Shown here: positions 43,382 to 52,317 of the stretch, in pieces | Numbering within the stretch: the first letter of the stretch is position 1 | Layout: each line of letters opens with the position of its first letter | Source: Rhizobiales bacterium Y(2018) | GTDB taxonomy: Bacteria; Pseudomonadota; Alphaproteobacteria; Rhizobiales; Aestuariivirgaceae | Length of the DNA stretch: 64,000 nucleotides | Assembly (NCBI GenBank): GCA_005502925.1 | Contig: SCPD01000003.1 | Coordinates: 310,001-374,000, forward strand | Reading direction: 5' to 3' | Translations under genes and position numbers: made by a program | Notes under the pieces: model-generated | Databases searched by the model: none | The model's input: only the letters and a program-made list of their open reading frames with translations | What the model was told of the DNA's origin: nothing

Positions 43382-45451
43382 TCACTGAATGATGTCGATG
43401 ATGAGCGAGCCGGAGCAATCGCGCACGGCGCGTGAGCCCGGATCGATGACGATCGAGGTGAAATCGGATTCGATGATCGCCGGCCCTGTGATGCCGGCAC
43501 CTTCCGGCAACGCCTCGAAGCGATGGACCTCGACCTCGTGCCAGCCGGCATTCATGAAACGCACCCGGCGCGAAGCGAGCAGCGAGCTGCCGCTCTTGGG
43601 CGCGAGGCGACCGGGCTCGGCGGAGCCGATGCGGCATCTGATCTCGGCATTCCAGCTTACCGTCTCGACCGGCGCACCCGGATCGCTCACCGCGAAGATG
43701 TCCTGATGCGTGGCGTGGAAATCCCGCACGAAGACATCGAGATCGCCGTCTCCCTCAATGCGGGAGCGCTTGAGCGGAACCTCAATCTCCCAGGCCTGGT
43801 CGACATAACGGGCTTCCGTCGACCAGTCGATCGCGACCGCGGAGGCACCGGCGCCGGGCCCCTTGGCGAAATCTGTGCATTGCTCTTCGAGCTGCGTCAG
43901 CACGGCATTCAGGCCGGTATGGTCGAATTCGTCGCTGCGGGCATGGAACATCGCCTGGTAATGCGACTTCAGATCGGAGATGAGCGCGCCCGACGCGGAG
44001 AGCCCCGCCCCTGTCTCCGGAACGACCACCCGCCGGCAGCCGAGCCTGCGGCCGATGGCGACGCAGTTCAGTCCCGCGGCACCACCGCCCGCCACAAAGG
44101 CCGCCGCGGTCGGGTCGATGCCCTGATTGACGGTGATGTCCATGATCGCCTGCACCATGTGCTCGGTGGCGAGCTCCATGATCGCGGCCGCGGCATCCTC
44201 GACCGATTTGCCGATCGGCTCCGCCACGTCGCGGCGGATCGCCTCGACGGCCCCGTCGCGATCGAGGCTCATCTTGCCGCCCAGGAAGAAGTCGGCATCG
44301 AGGAAACCCAGAACGAGGGCCGCGTCGGTCACGGTCGGCCGGGTGCCTCCACGCCGATAGCAGACCGGTCCCGGCACCGCGCCGGCGCTTTTCGGTCCGA
44401 CATGCAGAAGCCCGCCGGCATCGACCCAGGCGATGGAACCGCCGCCGGCACCGATGCTCTTGACGTCGACCGACGGCATGCCGGTCATGTGGCTGCGGAA
44501 AGGCTGGCCGAGCCAGGTCTCGCGGCTGCGCGGAATACGTCCCTTGCGCACCAGCGACACGTCGAAAGTCGTGCCACCGGTGTCGCCGACGATCAGCGTC
44601 TCGGCTTCGGCGCCGGCGCCATAGGCGAAGGCCGCGACGGGCGCCATGCTCGGCCCCGAATTGATGAGATGCACCGGCGTTTCGGCAACCTGCGCGGCAT
44701 CCATCACGCCGCCTTGCGAGGTCACGACGAGCACGCGGCCGCGGAAGCCCGCTTCCTTCAAGCGCTGGTCGAGCCCGCGCATATAGGCGCCCATCACCGG
44801 CTTCAGCGAGGCATCGATCACCGTCGAGGAGGCGCGGCGATATTCGCGCAAGGACGGGTTGATGCGATGCGAGAGTGTATAAGGCACGCCCGGCAGATGT
44901 TTCTCGATCAGCCGGCCGATCGCCAGCTCGTGGGCGGGATTGACGATCGACCACAGGCAGCAGACGCCGATCGCCTCGACATTCTCGGCCTTGAGCTTGT
45001 CGAGAATGGCGATGACAGCCTTCTCGTCCAAGGGTTTCTTGACCTTGCCGGTGACGGTGATGCGCTCCGGCACCTCAAAAGTGAGCGCTTTCGGAACATA
45101 AGGCTCAGTATAGGGAATGGTGAAGTTGAAGGGCTCCATGCGCCCGCCCTCGCGGAAGACCAGCGTGTCGGGATGGCCTTCGGTGGTGAGGAAGGCGGTG
45201 CGGGCGGTGGCGCCGGTGACGATGGCATTGATGGCATGCGTCGTGCCGTGCACCAGCATCTCGCCGCGGCCGAGATAATCGGCGAGCGTCTCACTCACAC
45301 TCTCGGCTGCGAGGCGCAAGCTGTCGATCCCGCCGGCGACGGGATCGGCAGGCGTCGTCGACGCCTTATGCATGGTGAGCACGCCATTCTCGGCGGCGAC
45401 GACCAGATCGGTGAAGGTCCCGCCGGTATCGACGGCAAATCGAAGGCCCAT
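43382..45451 (-). CDS. hyuA: Hydantoinase A/oxoprolinase-family subunit
   Basis: This 689-residue ATP-using subunit starts with the actin-fold phosphate motif VDTGGTFTDLVV (7-18) and has VHGTTHAINAI and a second GDTGGTTFDVSL. The family activates a ring carbonyl by phosphorylation so that HyuB can open the ring. It is between the GguC-like gene and hyuB in a four-gene leftward operon controlled from the region at 46479-46636. Length is standard for the family. Confidence 0.9.
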   Translation of the reverse strand: MGLRFAVDTGGTFTDLVVAAENGVLTMHKASTTPADPVAGGIDSLRLAAESVSETLADYLGRGEMLVHGTTHAINAIVTGATARTAFLTTEGHPDTLVFREGGRMEPFNFTIPYTEPYVPKALTFEVPERITVTGKVKKPLDEKAVIAILDKLKAENVEAIGVCCLWSIVNPAHELAIGRLIEKHLPGVPYTLSHRINPSLREYRRASSTVIDASLKPVMGAYMRGLDQRLKEAGFRGRVLVVTSQGGVMDAAQVAETPVHLINSGPSMAPVAAFAYGAGAEAETLIVGDTGGTTFDVSLVRKGRIPRSRETWLGQPFRSHMTGMPSVDVKSIGAGGGSIAWVDAGGLLHVGPKSAGAVPGPVCYRRGGTRPTVTDAALVLGFLDADFFLGGKMSLDRDGAVEAIRRDVAEPIGKSVEDAAAAIMELATEHMVQAIMDITVNQGIDPTAAAFVAGGGAAGLNCVAIGRRLGCRRVVVPETGAGLSASGALISDLKSHYQAMFHARSDEFDHTGLNAVLTQLEEQCTDFAKGPGAGASAVAIDWSTEARYVDQAWEIEVPLKRSRIEGDGDLDVFVRDFHATHQDIFAVSDPGAPVETVSWNAEIRCRIGSAEPGRLAPKSGSSLLASRRVRFMNAGWHEVEVHRFEALPEGAGITGPAIIESDFTSIVIDPGSRAVRDCSGSLIIDIIQ

Positions 45452-45488
45452 ATGTTCTCAGTCCTGCAACAGCGATGAAGGGATGGTC

Positions 45489-46478
45489 TCAGAGCGTCTT
45501 GACGGCGAATTTCCGCTCGGGCTCGGCAACCATCACATTGCGGAGCGGCCGGCCGAACACGGGGACGTCGATCTCGAACTCGTCACCCGATTGAGTCTTG
45601 ATGCCATGGGCGCAGCTCAGGCAGGGCGCACCGAAGAAATAGGCATGCAGATCGCCCGGCCGCCGGAACATGTCATAACGAAAATGATAGTGCTCGAGAT
45701 TGCGGATCGAATGCGACATGTTGCTTTCGCCGCTCAGGAACTCGCCCTCCCAGATCGGCTTGCCGTCGCGATGGACGCGCACGCTGCCGGTGACGTCGTC
45801 GGGCAGATCTCCGAGCAGCAGCTCGGGGCCGATCGAGCACACTCTCAGCTTCGAATGCGCGAGATAGAGATAGTTGATCGCCTCGGTGACCTGATCGGAG
45901 AATTCATTGCCGAGCGCATAGCCAAGACGCCACGGCGTGCCTTCGGGATCAATGATATAGAGGCCGGCAATCTCGGCTTCCTCGCCACCCGCGAGCGCGA
46001 ATGAAGGAAGCGGCAGGTCCTGGCCGGGCGGCACAACGCAGGTGCCCACCCCTTTGAAGAACCATTCCGGCTGCACGCCGATCTCGCCTTGGGCGGGCTT
46101 GCCGCCAGTGAGGCCCATGCGAAAGATCTTCATCGAATCGGTCATGTCGGCGTCGGAGCCATGCGCCAGCTCGTGCATCTTGTCGCGCGCATCGGCGCTG
46201 CCGAGATGGGTCAGTCCGGTGCCGGTGATCCAGAATCGCGCGGGCTCCGGATGATCGACCGGCGGCAGCAGCCGTCCGTCGGCGGCAATGCGATCATAAT
46301 CGACGGTTGAATTCTCGAGGCGGCTTTCGGACTCGGCCGCGAGGCTGCGCTTATTGGCGATCGCGGCGAGAGCGAGGTCATAAACACGTTCGACACCGCG
46401 CAACGGCCGCAGAGCCCCGTCCACGACCGCGCCGGTCCGACGCCGGCCGGTTTCATCCCAAAACTGCACGAGACGCAT
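45489..46478 (-). CDS. AraD1/GguC-family protein (FAH-like)
   Basis: This 329-residue protein resembles the GguC/AraD1 group, which is related to fumarylacetoacetate hydrolases: MRLVQFWDETGRRRTGAVVD start, FWITGTGLTHLGSADARD, and metal-site segments GGEEAEIAGLYIID and ALGNEFSDQVTEAINY. AraD1-type members dehydrate 2-keto-3-deoxy sugar acids. It is the first gene of the operon with hyuA, hyuB and M20. The IlvD-type dehydratase at 52318, which makes 2-keto-3-deoxy acids, could supply its substrate. Confidence 0.82.
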   Translation of the reverse strand: MRLVQFWDETGRRRTGAVVDGALRPLRGVERVYDLALAAIANKRSLAAESESRLENSTVDYDRIAADGRLLPPVDHPEPARFWITGTGLTHLGSADARDKMHELAHGSDADMTDSMKIFRMGLTGGKPAQGEIGVQPEWFFKGVGTCVVPPGQDLPLPSFALAGGEEAEIAGLYIIDPEGTPWRLGYALGNEFSDQVTEAINYLYLAHSKLRVCSIGPELLLGDLPDDVTGSVRVHRDGKPIWEGEFLSGESNMSHSIRNLEHYHFRYDMFRRPGDLHAYFFGAPCLSCAHGIKTQSGDEFEIDVPVFGRPLRNVMVAEPERKFAVKTL

Positions 46479-46527
46479 GATTTCCCCGAATGCTGAAAGA
46501 GTTTGAGGTTATTTGAGTGTTCTGTTA

Positions 46528-46546
46528 TACAGAATTTAATTCTGTA
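46528..46546. promoter_or_regulatory. Operator for the IclR regulator (site 1)
   Basis: TACAGAAT-TTA-ATTCTGTA is a perfect palindrome with 8-bp arms, placed between the leftward GguC/hyu operon and the rightward IclR gene. The same ACAGAA/TTCTGT halves at the same spacing recur at 47626-47642 before the CUT2 importer. The IclR protein encoded between the two sites is the obvious candidate binder. Confidence 0.7.
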
Positions 46547-46636
46547 ACATAGAATAGGATCGTCATCATGGACTTGTCAATTGCGTCGTGAGACGGATAG
46601 TGCGGCGAAGGCAAAATCAAAACAGCGGCGAACCAA

Positions 46637-47467
46637 GTGAGCGACACGAACCAACCGGCAAATGACAAATATTCGCTGCGCAGCGTCGGCAGAGCGCTCG
46701 ACGTTCTGGTGGCGCTCGGGCGCGACAATGCCAAGGGCATGACGGTCGCCGAAATCGCCGAGGCGATCGGTGTTTCCAAGAGCACCGCCTTCTCGCTGCT
46801 GCAGACTCTGATCGCGCATGGCTTCGTCGCCGACAGCCGGATCGGTGGATCGCGGCAATATCGCCTCGGCACCGTCCTCATCCATCTCGGCGACCAGGCC
46901 GCCTCCAATATCGCGATCAGCCAGACGGCGATGCCCGTCCTGCATCAGCTGATGGAAGCGACCGGCATGACGGCGCGCCTCGCGATCCTCGATGAAGGTT
47001 ATGCGGTGGCGATCGCGCGCGTCGACGCGCCGGGCATCTTCAAGCTTGCGCCCTCGCTCGGCCGGCGCGAGCTACCGCATTGTTCTGCCGTAGGAAAATC
47101 ACTTCTCGCGCATATCCCGCAAGAGCGGGTGGCGACACTTCTGAGCCGCATCGGCCTGCCCCGGCGCACCGACCGCACCATCACCGAACCCGCCAAGCTC
47201 ATCGAGGATCTGGCGCTCACCGCCTGGCGTGGCTACTCGGTCGACGATGAGGAAGACAATATCGGTGTGCTGTGCGTCGGCGCCGCCATCTATGAGCGCG
47301 GCGGCGAGGCGATCGCGGCGCTGAGCGTCACCACGCTCAAGCTCGAGCGTGGCGATATCGAGCTCGCCAAGCTCGGCGCCACGGTGCGCGCCCATGCCGA
47401 CCGCATCAGCCAGATGATCGGCGGCCCTACCCATGCCGCGCTCAATCAGGGCGGCGGATCGCGCTGA
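46637..47467 (+). CDS. IclR-family transcriptional regulator
   Basis: This 276-residue regulator has an N-terminal winged helix (MTVAEIAEAIGVSKSTAFSL) and a C-terminal IclR effector domain (GRRELPHCSAVGKSLLAHI, CVGAAIYERGGEAIAALSVT). The start is a GTG. It is divergent from the GguC/hyu/M20 operon and precedes a CUT2 importer in the same direction. Shared palindromes flank it on both sides, so it probably controls both units and itself. Confidence 0.9.
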   Translation: MSDTNQPANDKYSLRSVGRALDVLVALGRDNAKGMTVAEIAEAIGVSKSTAFSLLQTLIAHGFVADSRIGGSRQYRLGTVLIHLGDQAASNIAISQTAMPVLHQLMEATGMTARLAILDEGYAVAIARVDAPGIFKLAPSLGRRELPHCSAVGKSLLAHIPQERVATLLSRIGLPRRTDRTITEPAKLIEDLALTAWRGYSVDDEEDNIGVLCVGAAIYERGGEAIAALSVTTLKLERGDIELAKLGATVRAHADRISQMIGGPTHAALNQGGGSR

Positions 47468-47625
47468 CTCCGTAGCATCCGGCCAACGGGAAGACGCCTG
47501 CCTTAAGCCGCCCGCCCGTCGCCTCGGCGCGACTCAAGCTATTTCCCCGCGCGGTTTTCGCCTGAATCACCTCAGGATCCATCTCGGCAATTGACAAGCA
47601 GAGGCTCCTTGTTATGATCTGAATT

Positions 47626-47642
47626 ACAGAACTATGTTCTGT
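47626..47642. promoter_or_regulatory. Operator for the IclR regulator (site 2)
   Basis: ACAGAAC-TAT-GTTCTGT is a perfect palindrome with 7-bp arms, 30 bp upstream of the CUT2 binding-protein start. It shares half-sites and spacing with the site at 46528-46546. A further half-site-like GCAGAACC follows at about 47646. Location near the promoter suggests repression or activation of the importer. Confidence 0.7.
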
Positions 47643-47672
47643 CTAGCAGAACCAAAAATAAGGGAGTTCAGA

Positions 47673-48788
47673 ATGACTAGGATGTGCGTAACCGCGGCGG
47701 CCATCGCCTTGACCGCGGTAGCGGGCCTGGCGGTAAATCCGTCCCTCGCCGAGGAGAAGACCGTTCCGGACAAGGTGCAGAGCCGCGAATTTCCCTGGGG
47801 GACCTTCAAGCTCGCGCCGCGGATCATCGAAAAGCTCAAAGCGGGCGAGAAGCCCAATGTCGTGGTCGATATTGAAGGCACCGGCATTCCCATCCAGGGT
47901 GCGGAGATGCGCATCGGCATGCAGCGCGGCTGCGACAATGCAGCGGCCGCCGGCACGCCGGTCAATTGCCGCATCACCGGGCCGGTCAATCCGAACACGT
48001 CGCAGCAGCTCGCCGAGCTCGAGACCCTGCTGAACTCCGCCCAGGTCGACTGCCTGGCCATTCAGCCGCCGCTGCCGAACCAGTTCATCAACATCATCAA
48101 CAAATATGTCGATGCCGGTATCCCGGTCTACACGCTCAATATCGACGCCGCGAACGCCAAGCGCTTCGCCTTCTATGCGCTGAACGAAGTCAATGCCGGC
48201 GAGATCAACGGCGAGGCGACGGCGCAGCTCATCAAGAAGAACGGCGTGCAGGTGAACGAAATCGCCATGGGCTCCGGCGCACCGGACCAGCCCTGGGCGC
48301 AGGCGCGCATGGAAGGCTTCATCGCCGGCTACAAGAAAGTGTTCCCGGATGCGAAGTTCTTCAATGACGCCAAGAGCGGCATTCCGACCGGCAAGAACTT
48401 TACCACCCAGGAAGTGCTGAACTCGGTGACGCCCTTCCTGACTGCCAACCCGCAGATCACCTTGTTCTTCCACACAGACCAGGGTGTCGAGGGCGTCGGC
48501 AATGTCATCCGCAACCTCAATCTGACCGGCAAGGTCTACACCTCCGGCTTCAACGTCTCCGGTCCCATCCTCGATGCGATCGACGGCGGCACGACGCTGG
48601 TGACGATCGACCAGGGCTTCGATTACCAGGCCCAGGCGCCGGTCGAGCAGTGCGCCAAGTTCCTGGCGACCGGCGAAACGCCGGATGATCCGCTGCAGCA
48701 TCTGCGACCGATCGTGATCACCAAGGCCGGTGGTGAAAACCAGATCGATACGCAGGAAGGCCGCGAGCGCCTGAAACGGGCGAAGTAA
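47673..48788 (+). CDS. Sugar ABC transporter substrate-binding protein (CUT2)
   Basis: This 371-residue periplasmic protein has a signal peptide (TAAAIALTAVAGLAVNPSLA) and the Peripla_BP_4 core: GCDNAAAAGTPVNCRITGPV, IPVYTLNIDAANAKRFAFY, FFHTDQGVEGVGNVIRNL and a late DQGFDYQAQAPVEQCA. The ATG at 47673 has an AAGGGAG site; the frame upstream runs through the operator and is not used. It is first in a three-gene importer operon under the presumed IclR site. It differs from the other two CUT2 binding proteins in having Cys pairs, so a distinct ligand is likely. Confidence 0.9.
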   Translation: MTRMCVTAAAIALTAVAGLAVNPSLAEEKTVPDKVQSREFPWGTFKLAPRIIEKLKAGEKPNVVVDIEGTGIPIQGAEMRIGMQRGCDNAAAAGTPVNCRITGPVNPNTSQQLAELETLLNSAQVDCLAIQPPLPNQFINIINKYVDAGIPVYTLNIDAANAKRFAFYALNEVNAGEINGEATAQLIKKNGVQVNEIAMGSGAPDQPWAQARMEGFIAGYKKVFPDAKFFNDAKSGIPTGKNFTTQEVLNSVTPFLTANPQITLFFHTDQGVEGVGNVIRNLNLTGKVYTSGFNVSGPILDAIDGGTTLVTIDQGFDYQAQAPVEQCAKFLATGETPDDPLQHLRPIVITKAGGENQIDTQEGRERLKRAK

Positions 48789-48833
48789 GCGGCGCCACCG
48801 CTTATCATTCCACGTCACTTGAAAACTGAAGCA

Positions 48834-48868
48834 GCCGCCGGCACGCCGAAACTTCGGATCCCGGCGGC
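48834..48868 (+). terminator. Stem-loop between binding protein and permease
   Basis: Outer arms GCCGCCGG and CCGGCGGC pair perfectly, and an inner CCGAA/TTCGG hairpin continues the stem. It lies in the 101-bp gap after the binding-protein stop. A small AAGCGG/CCGCTT hairpin directly follows the stop. No T-tract is present. Confidence 0.55.
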
Positions 48869-48889
48869 TCCCGCTCACCGGAAAGCCCC

Positions 48890-49942
48890 ATGCAGAATTT
48901 CATGCTCCGCACCTTCGGAACCCAGAAGGCGCTCAACAATCTGAGAACTCTGGGCCTGGCGCTCGCCATCGTGCTCATCGCCGCTCTCGTCCAGTCGCAG
49001 CGCGCCGCCTTTCTGAGCTTCGACAATGTCCTGACGCTGCTGCGCTCGATGGTGGCCCTCGGCATGATCGCCTTCGCGCAGAAGCTCGTCATTCTCTTGG
49101 GCGAAATCGATCTTTCGGTGGGCGCGATCTATGGCCTCGCCGCCATCCTCACCGCGACCCTGTGGCTAGGCGGCGGCAGCCTGCCTTTCACCCTGCCCCT
49201 CATTCCCGCGCTGATCTGCGCCCTTCTCGTCGCCGTGCTGGCCGGGATCATCAACGGCTTCTTCACCGTCAGAGCCGGGCTTCCTTCCTTCATCGCGACG
49301 CTCGGCATGCTCAATGTCGCCGAAGGCCTGCAGCTCCTGGTCAGCAATGCCTCGACCTTCACGCCCGCCTATAATGATCCGCTGCCGCCCGCCTGGGAGC
49401 TCAGCCTGTTCCATGTGCTCGGGGGCGCGCTGCTTCCCTTCGGCATCCCCTCGGAGATCCTCTGGCTCGTCGCCGCCTTCATCTTCTTCTGGATCATCCG
49501 GCATCGCACCATCTTCGGCTTCCGCCTCGTCGCCATCGGTGGCAATCCGGACGCGGCGCGCGTCGCCCGCCTCCCGGTCGCCAAATACAAATATGTCGTC
49601 TTCATTCTGAGCGCCGTGATGGCCGCGCTCGCCGGCATCATCGACTTCTCCTATGTCGGCTCGGTCGGGCCGACGCAGTCCGGCTCGCTGCTGTTCTCGG
49701 CCATTGCCGCCGTCGTCATCGGCGGCGCCAGCCTCAATGGCGGGCGCGGCACCATCGTCGGCACGCTGCTCGGCGTCATCCTGCTCGCCATGCTCAATAA
49801 CGGCCTGGCGCTGCTCGGCGTCGGCTCCTTCATCCAGCTGATCTTCATCGGCGTGGTGACGATCGCCGCGGTGTGGCTCGACACGATCTCGCAGAAGCTG
49901 ATCCGGCGCGCCGGCCAGCGCTCGGCGGAGGCCACCACGTGA
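48890..49942 (+). CDS. Sugar ABC transporter permease (CUT2)
   Basis: This 350-residue polytopic protein has the RbsC-family segments KLVILLGEIDLSVGAIYGLA, FFTVRAGLPSFIATLGMLNV and AVVIGGASLNGGRGTIVG. It is the only permease gene in this importer, so it probably works as a homodimer. Its stop overlaps the ATPase GTG start (GTGA). MLRTFG at 48902 is a possible later start. Confidence 0.9.
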   Translation: MQNFMLRTFGTQKALNNLRTLGLALAIVLIAALVQSQRAAFLSFDNVLTLLRSMVALGMIAFAQKLVILLGEIDLSVGAIYGLAAILTATLWLGGGSLPFTLPLIPALICALLVAVLAGIINGFFTVRAGLPSFIATLGMLNVAEGLQLLVSNASTFTPAYNDPLPPAWELSLFHVLGGALLPFGIPSEILWLVAAFIFFWIIRHRTIFGFRLVAIGGNPDAARVARLPVAKYKYVVFILSAVMAALAGIIDFSYVGSVGPTQSGSLLFSAIAAVVIGGASLNGGRGTIVGTLLGVILLAMLNNGLALLGVGSFIQLIFIGVVTIAAVWLDTISQKLIRRAGQRSAEATT

Positions 49943-51411
49943 CCAGCCTCGTCGTCTCCGACGTCCGCAAACGTTATGGCGCGACCCGCGCGCTCGATAG
50001 CCTGTCACTCGCCATCGAATCCGGATCGATCACCGGCATTGCCGGACCGAACGGGGCCGACAAGAGCACGCTCATGCGCATGCTCGCCGGCGAAGAGACG
50101 GCCGACAGCGGCGATATCGCCCTCACCCGCCACGGCACCCGACTCGACGAGCCCTGGCGTTATGTGGCGGTCGTCCATCAGGAGCCGCAAGTGTGGCCCA
50201 ACATGACGGTCCGGGAGAATCTCGCCGTCGGGCGTGAAAGATCCTGGTTCGGGCGCATGGAGCCGGCCAAGGACACAGCCACTATCCTGGCCTCGCTCGG
50301 CATCGGCCAATATGCCGACTACCAGCTCACCGATCTGTCGCTCGCCGTCCAGCAGCGCGTCGAGATCGCGCGCGCCATCATGTGCGATGCGGAGGTCTTT
50401 CTTTTCGACGAGCCCAATTCGGCCCTGACCGAGAATGAATCCGAGGCGCTGTTCGCGACGATGACCGAGCTCACGGCCAAGGGTAAGGTCGTCATCCTGA
50501 TCACCCACCGCCTCAATGATTTCGTGCGTTATTGCCAGCGCGTGCTGGTCTTACGCGACGGGCAGATCCGCCATGAGATCACAGGCGACGTCTCGGAGGC
50601 TCGCATCGCCGACGAATTGACCGTCGGGCTGGCCGTCAAGCGGGCGGCCGCAGATGCGCCGCCGGCGAAGAATGCTCAGCCAGACGGCCGCAATACCCTC
50701 GCCCTGCGGCTCGAAAACTGCTGCGACCGGCAGAAGAAGTTCGAGAATGTCTCCTTCGAGCTCGCCACCGGCAAGGTACTCGCTCTGTCGGGTGTCGAGG
50801 GATCGGGCGCCCGCGAGCTGGCTCAGGTGATCGGCCAATTTCGGCCGGCGAACGGAACCATCGCCACGCCCAATGGCGACAATGTCGCCTATCTCGCCGC
50901 CAGCCGGCGCCAGACCATCTTTCACAATCTGAGTGTCGGCGAAAATCTCGCGGCGCGCCTCGGCTACCGGCAGCTCAACGGAGCCGCCGGCCTTCTCAGT
51001 CCGGCGCGACTCTCGGCCATCGGGTTCGGTGGCCTCGGCCGCTACAACGTGAAGGCGCAGAACCATATGGCGCCGATCACTTCGCTGAGCGGCGGCAATC
51101 AGCAGAAAGTGGCGCTCGGCGCCGCAATCGAAAGCGATCCCGATATTCTCGTCGTCGAGGAACCGACGCGTGGCGTCGATGTCGCGAGCAAGCGCGACAT
51201 CTATGCGATGATCCGCTCTTTCGCCCGGACGGGGCGCGCCGTCGTGCTGCTCTGTACCGAAGTGCCTGAGATCTTCGAAGCGGCCGATGAGGTTGTCGTT
51301 CTGGCAAAGGGCACCATCAGCGGAAGGCTCGAAGTAGCGGCGGCAGGCGATCTGCCGCGCCTCGCCGATTGGATCGCCGAGCGTGAGGTTGCAGCTCTAC
51401 CCTCACCCTGA
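49939..51411 (+). CDS. Sugar ABC transporter ATP-binding protein with altered Walker A
   Basis: This 490-residue protein has two fused nucleotide-binding domains like RbsA. The first P-loop reads GPNGADKST (36-44): Asp41 replaces the near-invariant Gly before Lys42, one base from a normal Gly codon (GAC versus GGC at 50060). Its Walker B (FLFDEPNSALT) and Q-loop look intact. The second domain has the degenerate GVEGSGARELA but a good LSGGNQQKV and ILVVEEPTRGVD. Activity may be impaired unless the change is tolerated or is a base error. The start GTG overlaps the permease stop, and the last four codons plus the stop lie inside palindromic repeat copy 2. Confidence 0.85.
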   Translation: MTSLVVSDVRKRYGATRALDSLSLAIESGSITGIAGPNGADKSTLMRMLAGEETADSGDIALTRHGTRLDEPWRYVAVVHQEPQVWPNMTVRENLAVGRERSWFGRMEPAKDTATILASLGIGQYADYQLTDLSLAVQQRVEIARAIMCDAEVFLFDEPNSALTENESEALFATMTELTAKGKVVILITHRLNDFVRYCQRVLVLRDGQIRHEITGDVSEARIADELTVGLAVKRAAADAPPAKNAQPDGRNTLALRLENCCDRQKKFENVSFELATGKVLALSGVEGSGARELAQVIGQFRPANGTIATPNGDNVAYLAASRRQTIFHNLSVGENLAARLGYRQLNGAAGLLSPARLSAIGFGGLGRYNVKAQNHMAPITSLSGGNQQKVALGAAIESDPDILVVEEPTRGVDVASKRDIYAMIRSFARTGRAVVLLCTEVPEIFEAADEVVVLAKGTISGRLEVAAAGDLPRLADWIAEREVAALPSP

Positions 51412-51510
51412 GGTGGCCGCGAAGCGGCCCTCGAAAGGTGGCAAGCGGCAAGATATCCGTACCTGGATCATGCTTCGAGGCTCGCTTCGCTCGCACCTCA
51501 GCATGAGGGT
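51399..51510. repeat. Palindromic repeat, copy 2
   Basis: This 112-bp element has outer arms ACCCTCACCCTGAGGTG and CACCTCAGCATGAGGGT (15 of 17 pair) and an inner perfect GGCCGC-GAA-GCGGCC hairpin. It matches the copy at 37006-37120 closely at both ends. It provides the 3' end and stop codon of the ATPase gene and separates it from the convergent SDR gene. Confidence 0.8.
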
Positions 51511-51530
51511 ATTTTACGGCGCAAACTCGC

Positions 51531-52310
51531 TCACACCCAGCCGCCGTCGACGATGAAATTCTGCGACGAGCACATGCGGCTGTCGTCGGCGGCGAGGAAC
51601 AAGGCCATGCGTGCAATGTCGGGCGGATAGAGACGGTCCGGCAGGCATTGGCGCTCGGCGATCTGACGCGCGCCTTCGGGGTTGAGCCACAGGCGCATCT
51701 GGCGTTCCGTCATCACCCAGCCGGGCAGCATGCAGTTGACGCGGATGCGGTCGGGGCCGAATTCGCGGGCGAGTGCGCGCGTCATGCCGGTGATCGCCGC
51801 CTTGGCGGTGACATAACCCGGACAGTCGCCGTCACCCACTAGCCAGGTGATCGAGCCGAAATTGATGATCGAGCCGCCGCCCGTTTCCTTCATCTGCGGT
51901 TTCACCGCCTGGGCAGCGAAGAACTGATGTCGGACATTCACCGCCATGCGGTCATCCCAATACTCGACGGTCACGTCCTCACTTCTATGCCGGTCGTCAT
52001 TGCCGGCATTGTTGCACAGGACCTTGACCGGGCCATGGCGTTCCGCCGCCTCGGCGATCGCTGCGCGCAGGCGTTCGATGTCGCGGAGGTCACCGGCCAT
52101 GAAATGCGGCGCCGGATCACCCTTCGCGGCGATCCTCGCGACAAGACGGCGCGAGGGTTCCTCAGCCAGATCGATGAAAGCGACGCGCGAGCCTTGTGCG
52201 CAGAAATGCTCGACCAGGCTTTCGCCGATGCCGCTGCCGCCACCAGTGATGAAGACGCTGCGACCCTTCAGACTTGGGTAGATCGCGCCATGTTCGATAT
52301 CGCCCGTCAT
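51531..52310 (-). CDS. Short-chain dehydrogenase/reductase (SDR)
   Basis: This 259-residue classical SDR has the cofactor motif TGGGSGIG (22-29), NNAG (100-103) and the catalytic Ser153, Tyr166, Lys170 (GSITW... YVTAK). Asp47 at the end of the second strand (AFIDLAEE) suggests NAD+ preference. ATG 52310 starts five bases after the dehydratase stop; the longer upstream frame runs inside that gene. Coupling to an IlvD-type sugar-acid dehydratase suggests that it oxidises a sugar, lactone precursor or 2-keto-3-deoxy acid. Confidence 0.88.
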   Translation of the reverse strand: MTGDIEHGAIYPSLKGRSVFITGGGSGIGESLVEHFCAQGSRVAFIDLAEEPSRRLVARIAAKGDPAPHFMAGDLRDIERLRAAIAEAAERHGPVKVLCNNAGNDDRHRSEDVTVEYWDDRMAVNVRHQFFAAQAVKPQMKETGGGSIINFGSITWLVGDGDCPGYVTAKAAITGMTRALAREFGPDRIRVNCMLPGWVMTERQMRLWLNPEGARQIAERQCLPDRLYPPDIARMALFLAADDSRMCSSQNFIVDGGWV

Positions 52311-52317
52311 GATGCCC

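Noticed and set aside
41397-43388. 663-residue open frame antisense to hyuB
   Set aside because: It is rich in His, Arg and Gly with no motif, and mirrors the well-supported hyuB gene. High GC produces such long antisense frames.
43523-45478. 651-residue open frame antisense to hyuA
   Set aside because: The same reasoning applies: hyuA on the other strand has clear family motifs, while this frame has arginine/alanine-rich composition only.
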